Assembly: GCF_050624435.1 (NCBI RefSeq) | Contig: NC_134539.1 | Span: forward strand, 122,371,525-122,435,524 | DNA: 64,000 nt | From: Tenrec ecaudatus | Taxonomy: Eukaryota; Chordata; Mammalia; Afrosoricida; Tenrecidae | Direction of reading: 5' to 3' | Part shown: positions 1 through 10,079 of the stretch, in pieces | Position numbering within the stretch: position 1 is the first letter of the stretch | Layout: the number at the start of each line of letters is the position of its first letter | The notes under the pieces: model-generated | Told to the model about the DNA's origin: nothing | What the model saw: the letters and a program-made list of their open reading frames with translations, nothing else | Database searches by the model: none | Made by a program: the position numbers and the translations under genes

Positions 1-109
1 CATATACAAATGAGGATATATGAATCTAACATGATTAATGAAGTAAAACAAATAAATACCTTAATAGTGAGGGGAGCAAATATTGAGTAAGCTAGAGGAT
101 ATTTATGTG

Positions 110-640
110 GCTCATCAATGCCATATGACACCCTGGATTTATTGTCCCTTCAGTGTGGCCCTTCTGTCCAATTACTTTGCTGTTGAGCTTTGGGTCTCTG
201 TGGCATCCATGTCCCTTCATATCCAGTTACGTGCATGCTTTTTAATGTCTGATCCTCTTCCTGTCGACACCTCATGATCACACAGGCTGGTGTACTTCTT
301 CCAGGTGGACTTTGTTGCTTCCCTGCTAGATGGCCACTTGTTTAATTACAAGCCTCTAAGATCTCATACACTAGCCAGGCACCATCAGTTTTCTTCACCA
401 CACTTGCTTATGCACCCATTTTATCTTCAAAGATTATGTTAGGAAGGTGAATAACATACAGTGTCACATTGTTAGAACAAACCATTCTTATACCGAGGCA
501 AGATTTATGTAGAAGCCCAAAGTCCATCTGCTTCCTTGTTTCATATGTGTATATACATATGTGTGTGTGTTTACACATCTATTTATACATATATACACAT
601 TTTTCTCCTACCCAATAGTTATGTCTACCTATCATCCCCA
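110..640 (-). mobile_element. L1 3' UTR fragment, 5'-truncated
   Basis: On the minus strand this matches the recurrent L1 3' UTR of the window: the segment with the 'gatcacacaggctggtgt', 'ctagatggcc' and 'cttatgcaccc' words (270-430) recurs at 25.8, 35.4 and 55.9 kb in the same order. It carries no open reading frame of interest. A short TG/TA-rich stretch (545-600) lies at the position where related copies also have AT/GT-rich sequence. The upstream boundary is unclear. Confidence 0.6.
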
Positions 641-1129
641 TTTCAATAATTCCTCTCACATACAATTCAATTTTTCAAAGAGGTTGAGAAAAGCTACACA
701 CTCTTTGCCATCAAATTTAGAACTAGAGTTACTATTAGTAACTAACAGTAACAAGCACTACTATTCACTTTCCCCTCGTTGTTGGCTCCCCTCACCCCTC
801 CCATGACCACCAGGAACCATCCGCCCTGTGGCTGTCTCTGTAAGTATGCCTTTCCTGAATATCATGTGTAGAGAAACACCAAAAAAACCCAAACCCAAAA
901 CATACAAATAATCCAAAGTCTAACAAGAATGATGACATAGAGCAGATAAATACTTCTATGTTAAAGAAAGAAAAGGACATGTTACAAAGCATCAGCTCAG
1001 TCCCCATTTATTACAGGATTACCTATCCCAACCCCACTTGCCTAAAAAAGGAAAAAGAAAAGAAATGAAATGTTTCAAACTAGAGCGAGTTTGCTTGGTT
1101 CATCAGTACAATACCGCACATTGTATTTG
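641..1129. other. Unassigned AT-rich sequence
   Basis: I see no coding, RNA or clearly recognisable repeat signature here. It could be a decayed continuation of the flanking L1 3' UTR pieces. Confidence 0.3.
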
Positions 1130-1335
1130 CCATCTGTTGCAGATGATCCCTTTGAAAATAATCGTCCATCTACCCCACAAATGGGTCACAGTCTCTCCCT
1201 ACCCACTACTCCTCCACCTCCAGACGTTTAAATGCTTTCAGACCTCTTGCAACTCCTCCCATCGACACCCAGGATCACACAAACTGGTGCACTTCTTCCG
1301 TGTGGCTCCAGTTGATTACTTACTAGAAGGTTGCT
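1130..1335 (-). mobile_element. L1 3' UTR fragment
   Basis: The word order around 1255-1330 (hexanucleotide-rich 'tcgacacc..ggatcacac..actggtgcacttcttcc') matches the minus-strand L1 3' UTR seen at 270-350 and 25.86 kb. It is short and diverged. Confidence 0.45.
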
Positions 1336-1339
1336 GTGG

Positions 1340-1490
1340 TAATTATATAATCTGGTGTCCATTTGAGGATTAAGAGTGTAAGGGTGGAGTCTAGACTGTC
1401 AATAGGAGATAGCCTATGAGGCCTCTGTGTGGACATGACCTTCTCCTGAGGATTCTGGAAACTTCTGTATTTTCCTTCTTGGAGGCGGGA

Positions 1491-1531
<41 letters not shown>

Positions 1532-1905
1532 CTGACTCTCTGAGAGACGGTCTCCTGACAAGACACATGGAACTATGCTAGACCTCTGGAGCTGGAGTAG
1601 CCACATGGAGACCTCTGCCAGAGCTGAGATGCTTACAGTGCCACTGGATCCATAAGACTTTGCACCTACTGACCTGTGATCTTCTTGCATTTGGTGTCAT
1701 TGCATGTGTTTCATGAGTCTGAAGAGACTTTATTGATTGGTATTGGACATATGGGCTAATATTGGATTTATGGACTTGATCTGGACTGGGCTGGGATGTT
1801 TTCTCAATATTCAATTGCTCTTGTATATAAAGCTCTTTCTTATACACATATGAGTGTCTATGAATTTGTTTCTCTAGTTAATCCAGACGAACACAGTCAC
1901 TTATT
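1340..1905 (+). repeat. Unassigned interspersed repeat family, copy 1
   Basis: Positions 1570-1905 align with 5050-5370: both contain, in order, 'ccacatgga', 'gcatcat/gtcattg', 'gacatatgg.taat.ttgga', 'gggctgggatgttttct', 'tataaa.ctct.tcttatac' and a shared end 'gaatttgtttctct'. The common 3' end suggests a retroelement family with a fixed terminus. I cannot name the family. A TC microsatellite interrupts it. Confidence 0.5.
1494..1524. repeat. (TC)n microsatellite
   Basis: About 15 uninterrupted TC units, followed by an imperfect CT-rich extension. It lies inside the unassigned repeat copy. Confidence 0.95.
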
Positions 1906-2004
1906 TGAGCTCTAGGCTCCGAGGCCCCAGATCTTGGTCCCTATTTTAATACATGCTCCAGACCACAGTTATAGAGACCTAATTTAAATATATCTCTGAG
2001 TGTG

Positions 2005-2400
2005 TTATTTCTCTGACTCAATAGTCTTCACTTGATCTTAGCCAAAAGGCCGAGAAGCGATTGTGATTCAATAGTCTTAATGGTTTCCCTTGCCTTCAGT
2101 ATAAAGCCATATTCCTCCGTATATATTTCATAATACCTCAAAATATTCCATAATCAGTCCTCTAGTTTTCTCTAAAGCCTCCTTATGGCTCTATGTTTCA
2201 ATCATGCTATAGCAGGTGCTGTTTTCTGAAGTAGATCATGTTCTCTAACTCCTAGCAATGTTCTTCCAAATTTTTCTTCCTTGTCACTTATCTCTTTCAA
2301 CTGAATACATGCTGTATGACCTTCAGGACTACATTTAAACAGTCTTGCTGCTATGAAGCCATTCCTGCCTTGATTGTTCTGCCCCTTTCCATAGGCTAGG
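2005..2400 (+). mobile_element. LINE2-like 3' fragment
   Basis: The text 'gtctt.a.tggtttccc.tgccttcagtataaagcc' followed by CT-rich clauses resembles the 3' half of mammalian L2 ('..ttcagtggctccccattgcc..aggataaag'). It is old and heavily diverged. It hosts the small U2 snRNA insertion at 2029-2061. Confidence 0.5.
2029..2061 (-). pseudogene. RNU2 (pseudogene): U2 snRNA 5'-end retropseudogene (33 nt)
   Basis: Read on the minus strand, these 33 nt match the 5' end of U2 snRNA exactly as far as I know it: the first nucleotides through stem-loop I and the start of the branch-point-pairing region. The insert stops abruptly inside the RNA and has no poly-A. It is flanked by a 15-bp direct repeat (2014-2028 and 2064-2078, 14 of 15 identical, core 'tcaatagtctt'). 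The flanking repeat shows integration by a target-primed mechanism. Short 5' fragments of U-snRNAs are a known class of self-primed retropseudogene. It cannot make functional U2. Confidence 0.9.
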
Positions 2401-2417
2401 TCCAGTAAATTCCTGTT

Positions 2418-3045
2418 ATTGGCTGTTGCTGTTAGGTGCCGTAGAGTTAGTTCTGACTCACAGCGGCCCTATGTACAACAGAAAGGAACACTGCCCGGTC
2501 CTGCGCAGAAACAACTTTCACATCCATTGTTATGCTTGAGCCCACTATTGTAGTCACTCTGTCAGTCTATTTCAATGAAGGTCTTCCCCTTTTTCCATGA
2601 CTCTTCTTTACCAAGCATGACGTTCTTTTCCAGAGATGAGTCTTTCCTGATAACATGTCCAAATACACAAAATGACATTTCATGATCCTTACTTCTAGGA
2701 GCATTCTTGTTGTACTTCTTCAAAGATAGAGTTGTTAGTTTTTCTGATAGTGTATGTATGGTACTTTCAATATTCTTCCCCAACTTCATAACTCAAATGC
2801 ATCCTCTCCTGTCTTCTTTATTCATTGGCCAGCTTTCACAAGCATATGCGGCGACTGAAAACAATCTGGCTGGAGTTAGATGCAACCTTAATCTTCAAAA
2901 TAGCATCGATGCTCTTCAACATTTTAAAAGAAGTCATGTGCCGCAGATTTACCCAAGGTAACACCTCATTTGATTTTGCGGTGATTGCTTCCATAAACAT
3001 TGATTGTAAGCATCCTAGGTATCTCCAAAGCACCCTGTTCATAAA
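2418..3045 (-). mobile_element. RTE-class LINE, 3' end
   Basis: The segment opens with the tail 'gctgttaggtgccgtagag...gactcacagcggccctatgtacaacag', the 3' terminus of the afrotherian RTE read in reverse. It continues as the reverse of RTE ORF C-terminal sequence ('ttgagccca.t.ttg.ag.cac', 'aagg.cttcc.cttttt', 'taacatgtccaaa', 'cagctttcacaagcatatg.ggcgac'). The same order occurs at 20.65-23.4 and 56.64-58.7 kb. It is 5'-truncated near 3045, with stops in all frames. Its tail is nearly identical to the AfroSINE tail. Confidence 0.85.
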
Positions 3046-3189
3046 TACATATAGCACCCATTTTAGTAACTGCCTCCTAATGGTTCCCTCTCAATAGCAG
3101 TGGGTTTGGATTTTTTTTTAACTAGGGAGAAAAGAACAGTAGAAGGGGCCCTTTGGAATCATGGAATATTAGAAATTCTCAAAGGATCT

Positions 3190-3335
3190 TGTCCAGCTTC
3201 CTCATTGTACAGATTGAGTTAGCTAAGGCTCAATGAATGGAATTATACTTAACCAAAGTCATGCAACTTCTTAGAGATGGAAGTTCTTGGTCTGATGTCT
3301 TTATTACTCTGACTTGCATCCAAAAATCTTGTGAC
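3190..3335 (-). mobile_element. MIR SINE relic
   Basis: The order 'tcctcattgtacaga.tgag', 'gctaaggctcaatga', 'gtcatgcaac.tctta' and 'tctgactt' is the reverse complement of a MIR core ('..aagt.acttg.ccaag.tca...cagtttcctcat.tgtaaaa'). It is old. Confidence 0.55.
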
Positions 3336-3394
3336 AATCGAAACATTATAAGAAAGAAGGTTTATGAGATAAGCTGGCATGGCAACAAAAAGAG

Positions 3395-3490
3395 CTCAGG
3401 AGTTGAAATAGGAAAACTGGGATTTAAGTTTTTACCATGATTGCTGGCTGTGTAATCTTATTGGGCTCAAGTCTTGGTTTCTTTTGTTTG
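3395..3490 (+). mobile_element. MIR relic, left part (interrupted)
   Basis: 'gctgtgtaatcttattgggc.caagtc' corresponds to the middle of MIR. The expected next words ('tttcttcatctataaaatggg') appear only at 3945-3965, after an L1 segment, so the SINE was probably split by that insertion. The right part continues to about 4005. Confidence 0.45.
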
Positions 3491-3539
3491 TTTGAAACTG
3501 GCTTGTAAAGCACAAAATAATCCAAGTCGGTTTCAGTGT

Positions 3540-3944
3540 TATTTTTCCTCCTTTTATGGCGACTCAGACCAATGCTTAGATCTGATGGGTAAGGAGTGTG
3601 CCGGTTTTTAAAGCTGTGCCCCTTTCTCTCTCTCTCTCTTAATTTTATCTATCTCTCTCCTTTTGTTTGTGGCATCTAATACATACAAAGAAACACATGT
3701 AGTCACACAACCCATCTCCTCCAGTCAGTGACAGGCTTACCCTCCTCCCTTTCCTGACTCTTCCCTTTCCCCACCCCCGGCTTTGTAGGAGTCTTTGAAG
3801 TCTTATCCTTTAGTATGAAAACCATTTTACTTTTTATTTTTTGCCTTAATAATAATGGCGTCATAGAAGATTTCTCTTTATGAGGTTGAGTAATTTTGCT
3901 GAGCATAATGTTCCTTAATTTTGTCCATGTCTTCAGGTGTTTGG
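3540..3944 (-). mobile_element. L1 3' end with ORF2 C-terminal remnant
   Basis: On the minus strand the segment at 3895-3940 reads as the end of L1 ORF2 (words 'ctgagcataatg' and 'ttttgtccatg', equivalent to the '(M/D)..I(M/I)LS(E/K)' region). It is followed by a pyrimidine-rich 3' UTR. It appears to be a different, older L1 subfamily than the long-UTR L1s elsewhere, and it splits a MIR. Confidence 0.5.
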
Positions 3945-4371
3945 TTTCTTCATCTATAAAATGGGTCAGAATTATTATCTGTTGTGAAGATGAACACACT
4001 GTTAATCATAAACCTTTATGTGCAAAAGTAGCTCCACAGGAGGTGGCTGGGGGTGGGGGTTGGAAGGATGAGATCGTTTCCACAGTTGGGCTTTCGGGGC
4101 CCTGAAATTGTTTTGTTTTTGTGTATTTTTCTGGGAAAAGTATTTGAAAATTGCATTAGATTTTTATTTCCCAGAAGAGGTTAAGAAGGGCTGCTGCTGT
4201 GAGTGCTCGAGCCTACCATCATCGATCCAAGAACAGCTGCAGCGCTAGAGATAGAGACCAATGGAGCACGGTCCTGTACTAATGAGAGGATCTTTGGTAA
4301 TTACAGGTAAAATGCAGGTTACCTAGTGTGCACCATACGATACTTACTTAAAATTCAAATTTAACTGTGTA

Positions 4372-4562
4372 TCCTGGTGGCACAATAGGCTACTCCCTGA
4401 GCTGCTAACTACAAGTTAAGCAGTTCAAATCTACCAGTCTCTCTGTGGGAGAAAGATGAAGCTCTCTACTGTACAGACGTAAAGTCTCAGAAACTCAAAA
4501 GGGATATTTTTACTCTGTTCTCCAGGGTCTCTGAGTCAGAATCAACTTGATCACAGTGAGCT
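4372..4562 (+). mobile_element. AfroSINE (tRNA-derived SINE)
   Basis: A tRNA-like head ('ctggtggcacaatagg..a', 'gagctgctaac') is followed by a B-box-like 'gttcaaatct' at 4423-4432. The body is 'gggagaaagatgaagctctctac' and the tail 'ctctgagtcagaatcaacttgat'. All parts are in the usual order and it is close to full length. Confidence 0.85.
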
Positions 4563-4854
4563 GAGCTTCAGCTTGATGCTATATTTTAATTTTCTAAATC
4601 TGACAAGCCTAGAAATTCACTCATTAACCTATAAGCTGACTTATGTTTCAATGAATTCACCTTCCAGAACTTGTAGCACTTCCCCTGCTGGGAGCAGAAA
4701 TGGAAGACAATGTGTTCACAAAGAAAAAATGGTAGTCAAAGAGATGTCACCTTGAAGATTAGACACCTTGAGGACCATTTTTGTTTATTGATGTAAAATT
4801 CATATATCATACACTTCCTTAGCTAAATTGCTTTTATAAAGAGTTGTATATTGA

Positions 4855-5372
4855 GGTAGTTAGTTTATTGTGCCAACCTGACCGATAAACACATGTGGGG
4901 TTAATTGAAGGGCAAAGGGATAAATGGCTCGGTGAGCCTCACCTTTCTAGTTCTTGAGTCTCTTGCTTTCAGCTAGTCAGACCAGGGTGCAGTTGCCTTA
5001 GCCAGTTCCCTGCTTTAGCTGGCAAGGTTCACTTCCTGGAAGACATCCCTGAGGAGAAGCCACATGGACCTACCCCAATGCAGCCCTGGGTGCTGGAGAA
5101 GCCGTGAGGAGACCCCTGTCAGTGCTGTGATACTTACACACTCACTGAATCGGCTTTCCTCATGCAGTTGGCATCATAGTGTGTGTTTTGTGAGATGGAG
5201 GAGGACTTGGTGGATTGGTGTCAGACATATGGTTAATGTTGGACTTGTGGGTTTGGGCAGCACTGGGTTGGGATGTTTTCTTGTTGTGCACTTAACCTTT
5301 ATATAAAACTCTCTCTTATACATGAGTTTCTGTGAATTTGTTTCTCTAAAGTACCCAGACTAACACAGTGAG
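4855..5372 (+). repeat. Unassigned interspersed repeat family, copy 2
   Basis: Its 3' half aligns with 1570-1905 (see copy 1) and ends with 'gaatttgtttctcta..g.acccagactaacacag'. The 5' half (4855-5050) is not present in copy 1, so this is the longer copy. No open frame of note and no LTR signature. The family is not recognised. Confidence 0.5.
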
Positions 5373-5778
5373 CAAAGATATTTGAGAAGATGTAAAATAT
5401 CTCTATTTAGAAAGCAATATATAAGTTGTACATTTTCTCAATTTTAATTGCTTTGTATTACAAGTACATGACAGAATTTTAAAATTTAGAAATATTGGCT
5501 TTCATACTTTATATAGCTATTTTCTCTTTTACTTAAAACAGATCTATCTGCCCTTTGAAATAAACTATCCACAGCAAAACAATCTATTCATTATCGATCC
5601 TGCAGTTTACTGACAAATTTAATGTAGCAATTACCCATTGGTCTTTGTATTATCTATGTTATTGTAGTAAATATCAGGATATTTTGAAAGTAGCTTATCT
5701 AATTTATTTTCCATATTCATTGTATAAGATTTTTTAAATGAAATGTTTTTGCTGTTTAAAAATCTTGATTTACAAATG
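5373..5778. other. Unassigned AT-rich sequence
   Basis: Very AT-rich, apparently single-copy within the window. I see no genes or recognisable repeats. Confidence 0.3.
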
Positions 5779-6640
5779 TCGTGAAGAAAGCTGATGGTGC
5801 CTGGCTATCAAAAGATATAGCATCTGGAGTCTTAAAAGCTTGAAGTTAAACAAAAGGCCATCTAGAAGAGAAGCAACAAGCCCACATGGAAGAAGCAAAC
5901 CCGCCTGTGCGATCATAAGGGGTCGATGGGATCAGGTAACAGGCATCAGAAGACCCCCAAACAAACAAACAAACAAACAAAAACATTGTTGAAAATGAGG
6001 AGGGTCAGAGCAGAGACCCCAAACCCATCTTTAGACAATAGGACATCCCCTCACAGAAGAGTCTTAGGGAAGAGATGAGTCAACCAGGGTGCAATATAGC
6101 ACCGATGAAACACACAATAGTCCTCTGGTTCCTTGTGGCTTCCTCACCCCCGACTATCATACCCCAGTCCTGCCTTTCACTGTGTGCTAGACCAGAGCAT
6201 GTACATAGATACAGATAAGAGCCCATGACTCACAGAATCCAGATCATATAAACCACTCAGGAACAGAAATGAGAGTATCATATTAGGAGGGTAGGGGGAA
6301 GGTGGAGAGAGGAGGGAAGGGGGAACTGACCACAATAATGGACACATAAACACACATACACACACACACACACACACACCAGGGGGACACACAAAAGAAT
6401 CATGGGGGAAGGGAGATAGCGGTTGGTGTAAGATATGAAAATAAAAATAATTTATAATTTATCAAGGGATCCCGAGGATGGGAGGGAGGAGGAAGAGGAA
6501 AAGAGAAACTGATCCCAAGGGCTCAAGCAGGAAGTAAATGTTTAGAAAATAATAATGCCAACACATGTACAAATATGCTTCATACAATAGATGTAGGGAC
6601 TGTAAGAGCCCCCAATAAAATGATCTTTAAAAACAAAAAC
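5779..6640 (+). mobile_element. L1 3' UTR, 5'-truncated, with 3' end
   Basis: This copy runs through most of the window's diagnostic 3' UTR landmarks in order: 'gaagaaagctgatggtgcctggctatc', 'gaagcaacaa.cccacatgga', 'gatcaggta.caggcatc', 'ggacatcccc', 'gctagaccagagcatgtaca', 'tttataattt.tcaaggg' and the terminal 'gagcccccaataaaatgat' with its polyadenylation signal near 6610. A (CA)n tract sits at 6352-6379. Confidence 0.9.
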
Positions 6641-7084
6641 AATCTTTGAGCCAAAACTATCCCATGAGGTCATCTTTCAGCTAAATAGCAGATTGGCTGA
6701 GAATAAAAACAATATTGCCCTCGAGTACGATGTTTAAAAAAAATCATTTACATGAGACCAGTCAACACTTACTATAAAGTGAAAACCAATAAGTAAGAAG
6801 GCAGCGAAAGTAAATGTCTGGCAACGGAACAGCCAGACAAGAAGCAATGAATCGACACACTCTGCAACTAAAATCACCAAGCATGATATGTAGAAATTCT
6901 GAAATGTAACCTAAGTTTCTGGGTAAACATATATCTGAAACACAATAAAATACAATTGAAAAATAAATAGAACTTTGCTTTAAGAATATATGTAAATACC
7001 CTTAACAAAAAAATCCCTTACCATCCTCTTAAATCTAAGAAATTAATTAGTTTCACTATTAATAAATGTTTCCCTTGAGTATTA
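6641..7084. other. Unassigned AT-rich sequence
   Basis: A-rich, with no recognisable coding or repeat signature. Confidence 0.3.
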
Positions 7085-7325
7085 TGCTCTTTAAAGGACC
7101 ATATATGGGATCAAATTGACAACAGCAACTCAAAAAATTAGACAGGAACCTTAAAGGCAATGAATTCATGTTAATGGCAGAAGAAAAAACCAGAGGAGGA
7201 GAATGATTGTATAACTGGAACAATGTAATCAATATCACTAAATGATAGATATAGAAACTGTTTAATTGGTTTTACTTTAATGTTTTATGTTTTGCTGTAT
7301 ATATTCTCAACAACAACAAAATGAA
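7085..7325 (+). mobile_element. Older L1 3' end
   Basis: Contains 'ggaacaatgtaatcaatatcact', 'tagaaactgtttaattg' and the terminal 'gttttgctgtatatattctcaacaacaa'. I recall this order as an older afrotherian L1 3' terminus. A GT microsatellite follows at 7327-7360. Confidence 0.5.
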
Positions 7326-7694
7326 ATATGTGTGTGTATATACGTGTGTGTGTGTGTGTATGCACAGAGAGATTGAGAGTATGGAGTAAAAGTCAAGGTT
7401 TTAATTTATTCTCTCCATGCAAAAAGTAATACTAATAGAGAAATTATATTCTTCTCAAAGCATTTGAAAATTCATTGAAAATGTATCCATAAAAATGGTA
7501 ACAAGAAATCTCTCTGGGTGATATTATAAGCAATTTTATCATCATTTTGCGTGTCCATATTTTCTGATATTTTTCAAGCAAACATATTTAAAGATAGAGA
7601 TAACTCAAAAAAGAAAGCTATTGCATTAGGAACAGTCATTGGGATATTCAATTTGACATTTTGAAGCCTGCATTTTCACTTAGCATATTTTATT
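7326..7694. other. Unassigned sequence with GT microsatellite
   Basis: (GT)n and GA-rich simple sequence at 7327-7375, then AT-rich sequence without recognisable genes. Confidence 0.35.
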
Positions 7695-7870
7695 ACTATT
7701 AATGAATTGGAACTGCAGCTTACCTTGCCATCTGTTAAATGGGGATGAAGAAAACATTTCTTGAAGTTATTGCCGAAGCTGAAGGGAGAGCATTTAAAGC
7801 ACTTCCCAAACGCTCCTGACACACTATACATGCTTAATCATCGGTAGCCAGGGTTGTTATTAGTATATAC
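7695..7870 (+). mobile_element. MIR SINE relic
   Basis: 'cttgccatctgttaaatggggatgaa' and 'gttgttattagta' follow the MIR core and 3' part order. The copy is diverged. Confidence 0.5.
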
Positions 7871-8339
7871 TGTTTGTAAAAATAAACTGCCTAGACGTTC
7901 TTACTGAACCACATTCTCAAATCAACAGGAAGTAAATACTTGGATTCTTTAGAAAAGCCATTAGAGGGAGTTTTTGTTTAGGGGCATTAAGTTTATGTTA
8001 GTGGTGGTGGGAAAGAATAATGAAAAGAGATGCACAACTGGAAAAACGCAGTCATTAGCTTGTACCTGCAGAAATTGTTCAGGGGCGGTAGGAGGTGGGA
8101 GAAAAGTAATCAGCGTTAAGTTTCTCTTCACTTTTCAAAATTCAAGTTATGACATATTTGAAGCCAACAGGAAAAAAAAAGAGACTCCCACTTTCTTTCT
8201 TGAGCTTCTTGAGAGTGAAATATTGTAGATGCATCTAAAGCCTATCTACCCCTCCCGTTCCTCTCTCTCCAAAATGTCCACTACTCTGAAACGGACTTCC
8301 ATCACTTTTGCGCACACTCTCAAGAGCCTGGTCGGTTTG

Positions 8340-8480
8340 CATCAGGAAGCTAACCACAAGATCAGCCGCCGGAAGCAACCAGCTGTTCCCAAGTCTCAGA
8401 AACCGCGTGGGCAGCTCTGCTTCCCTGATGACAAGGCTGGTAGGAGCTGGGATTGACTGAATGGCAGTGAGTTATGCATA
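8340..8480 (+). mobile_element. AfroSINE, internally degraded
   Basis: 'gaagctaaccacaagatcagc' matches the SINE head. The tail 'acaaggctggtaggagctgggattgactgaatggcagtgagtt' is the SINE/RTE-type 3' tail. The body is short or diverged. Confidence 0.7.
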
Positions 8481-8624
8481 CTCATCATATTTCTATTTGC
8501 ATCCACCTATTCATACTTACTATTTGTATTTTATATTCATGAGCAACCTAGGTGATTAATTTTTGCTTTTAAATTTTACTTATTTATCTGTTACTATACA
8601 TTATCTTTTATGGCTTCTATTCAT

Positions 8625-8760
8625 ACTTACAGGAGAAAGACAAGGCTTTCTACTCTCATTAACAGTTATAGTCTCAGAAACTCAAAGTGACAGTCCAGTC
8701 TTCTAAAGGGTTGCAAAGAATTGGCACTGACTTGATGGCAGTGAGTTTGGTTTGATTTTG
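8625..8760 (+). mobile_element. AfroSINE, 5'-truncated
   Basis: Begins in the body ('ggagaaagacaaggctttctac'), continues through 'acagttatagtctcagaaact' and ends with 'cactgacttgatggcagtgagttt'. The tRNA-like head is missing. Confidence 0.75.
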
Positions 8761-9164
8761 TTCTTTTAAACTTAATGTCAAGCTTTTAGCATTTCAGAGA
8801 TCTACTGCATTCTTTGTTTAACAACTTAAGGTATTCACATACCATACAATTCCACTCACTTAAAATGTATGCAATCCAATGGATGTTAGTACCTTCACAT
8901 AATTATGTATCCATCACTACAATCAAGTTTAGAACATTTTTAGCCATGAGCTTCCCTCAAAGCTCCTGAGCCTCCGAGCCTTAAGAAGTCACTAACCCAC
9001 TTTCAATCTCTCTAGATTTGCCTTGTTTGGATATTTCATATAAATGGAGTCTATTTCTACTATAATGGCTCTAGAGGACAGAGAAGAACTGCCTCGTTGG
9101 ATTTCTTTCTTTTTATTGTGACTTGAATGAAATTTGCAAAACAAATTAGTTTTCCATTTGTGCC

Positions 9165-9290
9165 CCATGGGGCATCCAAGGGCATAAATCTACAGAAGCA
9201 GATTGACACAACTTTCTCAAACAGCAGCTGGTGGGTTTGTGTCCAACCTTTTGGGTAGGAGCTGAGTGCTTATTAACCACTGCACCACTA
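9165..9290 (-). mobile_element. AfroSINE, partial
   Basis: In reverse: tail-less body with 'tctacagaagcagattgac' and the head region 'gctgagtgcttattaaccactgcaccac' (the tRNA-like start in reverse). It lies beside a second minus-strand copy. Confidence 0.65.
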
Positions 9291-9296
9291 TCTCTA

Positions 9297-9475
9297 GACA
9301 CTCCAAACCACTGCTATCAAGTCGATTCTGGCTCACGGCAACCCGTGTACTACAAAGTAGAACTGTGCTATGATATCATGGTTCTTGCCTGTGATCTTTG
9401 TAAAAGCTAGACCCTTCTTCCCTGGCCCCATTGAGCGGGTTTGAATGGACAACCTTTAGGTTAGCAGTCAGGTGA
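9297..9475 (-). mobile_element. AfroSINE
   Basis: Reverse-strand SINE opening with the tail 'ccactgctatcaagtcgattctggctca', then body, then 'gggtttgaatggacaacctttaggttagcag' (B box and head in reverse). Nearly complete. Confidence 0.8.
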
Positions 9476-9684
9476 AAATTGTTCCACTCAGGGACCCACA
9501 CATGCCTACATCTGAATAATAATCCTTTATTAGATATAAGGGTTGCAAATATTTTCTCCCTTACCTTTTACTTGTCTGTATACTCTATATATGGCATGTT
9601 TACAGAATTAAATATATATATATATTATTGTGGTCAAATTGGTCAGTTTTGTCTGTTTCAGGGTAATTTTACCTGACAACTTTT

Positions 9685-9848
9685 AAAAATAATTTTATTG
9701 GGAGCTTGTACAATACTTATCATAATCCATATATCCATCCACTCTGTCAGGTACATTTGTACATTTGTTGCCATCATCATTCTCAAAACATTTGCTTTCT
9801 ACTTGAGCACTTAATATCAGCCCCTCATTTTCTTTCCTCGCTCCTCCC
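9685..9848 (-). mobile_element. L1 3' end, 5'-truncated (~160 bp)
   Basis: Starts with an A/T tail and 'ttttattgggagcttgtaca', then 'atttgtacatttgttgccatcatcattctcaaaaca'. This is the terminal ~150 bp of the long-UTR L1 in reverse. Confidence 0.85.
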
Positions 9849-9860
9849 TGACTAATCTTT

Positions 9861-9983
9861 TATATATATATACACGTATAAATCATTTTATTGGGGGGCT
9901 CTTACAGCTCTTATTACAATCCATACATCAATTGTATTAAGCAAATCTGTACATATGTGCCATCATCATTTTCAAAACATTTT
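9861..9983 (-). mobile_element. L1 3' end, 5'-truncated (~120 bp), with TSD
   Basis: A second reverse L1 tip, 'atcattttattggggggctcttac' to 'catcatcattttcaaaacat'. The flanks carry 'ctgactaatctt' on both sides (about 9849-9860 and 9987-9998), so it is a separate insertion next to the copy at 9685. Confidence 0.8.
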
Positions 9984-10079
9984 ACCTGACTAATCTTCAA
10001 TTAATCTTTTAGAGTAGGAGGGACAGTTCTGGGAGAAAGTCTATAAGGAGCATTTTCCCATTAATTTCCAAGTACAAAA

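Noticed and set aside
4375..4562. tRNA gene because of the tRNA-like head
   Set aside because: Only A/B-box-like parts of a SINE are present. No complete cloverleaf can be drawn.
8229..8456. 75-codon basic frame resembling a small protein
   Set aside because: Its second half is AfroSINE sequence and no homologue is recognised.
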